Shown: positions 4,647 to 5,243 of the stretch, one piece after another
Layout: every line of letters starts with the position of its first letter
Numbering within the stretch: position 1 is the first letter of the stretch
Assembly: GCA_903918155.1 (NCBI GenBank)
Contig: CAIXDD010000354.1
Location: forward strand, 1 to 5,243
Origin: an uncultured Hyphomicrobiales bacterium
GTDB taxonomy: Bacteria > Pseudomonadota > Alphaproteobacteria > Rhizobiales > Beijerinckiaceae
DNA length: 5,243 nt
Direction: 5' to 3'
Translations under genes and position numbers: made by a program
Notes under the pieces: generated by a model
The model's input: the letters and a program-made list of their open reading frames with translations, nothing else
What the model was told of the DNA's origin: nothing
The model's database searches: none

Positions 4647-5243
4647 GCCGGCGCGTCGCCCTCCGGCGCGGAGCCCTCGGCGGCGCCCTCGCCTTCTCCG
4701 CCGCCCGCCTCCTCGCCGATGCGCTCGACCGAGACGACCTTCTCGTCCTCGGCGGTGCGGAACACGATCACGCCCTGCGTGCCGCGTCCGGCGCGGCGAA
4801 TGTCGCCCACGGGGCAGCGGATGAGCTGGCCGCCGTCGGTGACGAGCATGATCTCGTCGCTTTCCTCAACCGGATAGGACGCCACCAGCTTGCCGTTGCG
4901 CGCATTGACCGCCATGGCGGTGATGCCTTTGCCGCCGCGCCCCGTGATCCGATATTCATAAGAGGACGTGCGCTTGCCGAAGCCGCGCTCGGATACGGTG
5001 AGGATGTGCTGTTCGAGAGCGGACATCTGGACGTAGCGCTCGCTTGAAATGCTGGCGTCGCCCACGACCTCCTCGCCCGCAGGATCGGGCGCGGCATCCT
5101 CCGCAGGCTCGCCGCCCATCGCGCGCGCCATGTTCAGATAGGCGACTCGCTCTTCGCTGGTCGCCTCCACATGGCGCAGGATGGCGAGCGAAATCACGCG
5201 GTCGCCGTCGGCCAGCGCGATGCCGCGCACGCCCATGGAATCG
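4643..5243 (-). CDS. gyrA: DNA gyrase subunit A, C-terminal end (5' part outside the window)
   Basis: GyrA is the DNA-cleaving and DNA-wrapping subunit of gyrase (A2B2), which introduces negative supercoils. Only about the last 200 residues are here, from the C-terminal beta-pinwheel. Blade-type repeats are visible: DSMGVRGIALADGDRVISL at the window edge, TVSERGFGKRTSSYEYRITG and RGGKGITAM further on, then LVASYPVEESDEIMLVTDGG and RRAGRGTQGV. Between blades lies an acidic loop (about GGEPAEDAAPDPAGEEVVGD), familiar from Rhizobiales GyrA. The protein ends in a Glu/Gly/Ala-rich acidic tail (EEAGGGEGEGAAEG and on), which in gyrases can tune wrapping. The active-site Tyr and quinolone-resistance region lie outside. 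The stop (TAG, 4645-4643) overlaps that of the convergent small gene, so no terminator fits between them. Confidence 0.97.
   Translation of the reverse strand, partial: DSMGVRGIALADGDRVISLAILRHVEATSEERVAYLNMARAMGGEPAEDAAPDPAGEEVVGDASISSERYVQMSALEQHILTVSERGFGKRTSSYEYRITGRGGKGITAMAVNARNGKLVASYPVEESDEIMLVTDGGQLIRCPVGDIRRAGRGTQGVIVFRTAEDEKVVSVERIGEEAGGGEGEGAAEGSAPEGDAPA

Noticed and set aside
4505..5047. A 180-codon plus-strand open frame over gyrA
   Set aside because: In register antisense to the GyrA C-terminal domain, with no recognisable features. It also overlaps the end of the better supported small gene.
1..5243. Mobile elements, CRISPR arrays, tRNA or rRNA genes, toxin-antitoxin or defence genes
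   Set aside because: The window is nearly filled by identified housekeeping genes. The gaps of 57, 178 and 184 bases show no cloverleaf, spaced array, transposase or paired small toxin-like frames.

Overview
The window is a GC-rich chromosomal segment carrying housekeeping genes. It most resembles an alphaproteobacterium of the Hyphomicrobiales (Rhizobiales). That view rests on the gene order gyrA - coaD - cyclophilin - cyclophilin - queA - tgt, on the acidic loop in the C-terminal domain of GyrA, and on the near absence of TTA, CTA and TCA codons. A methylotroph or Beijerinckiaceae-like member is possible, but I cannot fix the family from sequence alone.

All recognisable genes but one lie on the minus strand. 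From right to left they are: the 3' end of gyrA (4643-5243, cut by the window edge); coaD (3557-4090); an exported cyclophilin with a Tat-like signal (2809-3378); a secreted proline-rich protein with a TolA/TonB-C-like end (2180-2812); a cytosolic cyclophilin (1703-2158); queA (548-1645); and the 5' part of tgt (1-551, cut by the window edge). A small plus-strand gene (4275-4646) encodes an alanine-rich protein with a C-terminal membrane helix. It sits between gyrA and coaD, divergent from coaD, and its stop codon overlaps the gyrA stop.

The block from 3378 down to 1 looks like one operon: two ATGA stop/start overlaps (2812-2809 and 551-548) and gaps of 21 and 57 bases. It pairs protein folding (two prolyl isomerases around an envelope protein) with queuosine modification of tRNA (QueA and Tgt). 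coaD makes dephospho-CoA and is separated from the block by 178 bases holding a 3 x 13-bp tandem repeat and two weak hairpins.

The least ordinary part is the 184-bp divergent region 4091-4274. It has a perfect 10-bp inverted repeat (4093-4102 and 4238-4247) that places the same TAGACTTGGG, in the direction of transcription, before both coaD and the small gene. On the coaD side this predicts a leaderless transcript. On the other side it lies downstream of a TTAA-N7-TTCA element resembling a CtrA box. A second oddity is a three-unit 12-bp repeat inside coaD that adds a Gly/Met-rich insert beside the pantetheine-binding loop. I saw no mobile element, CRISPR array, tRNA, rRNA or defence system, and no convincing new system beyond these local observations.
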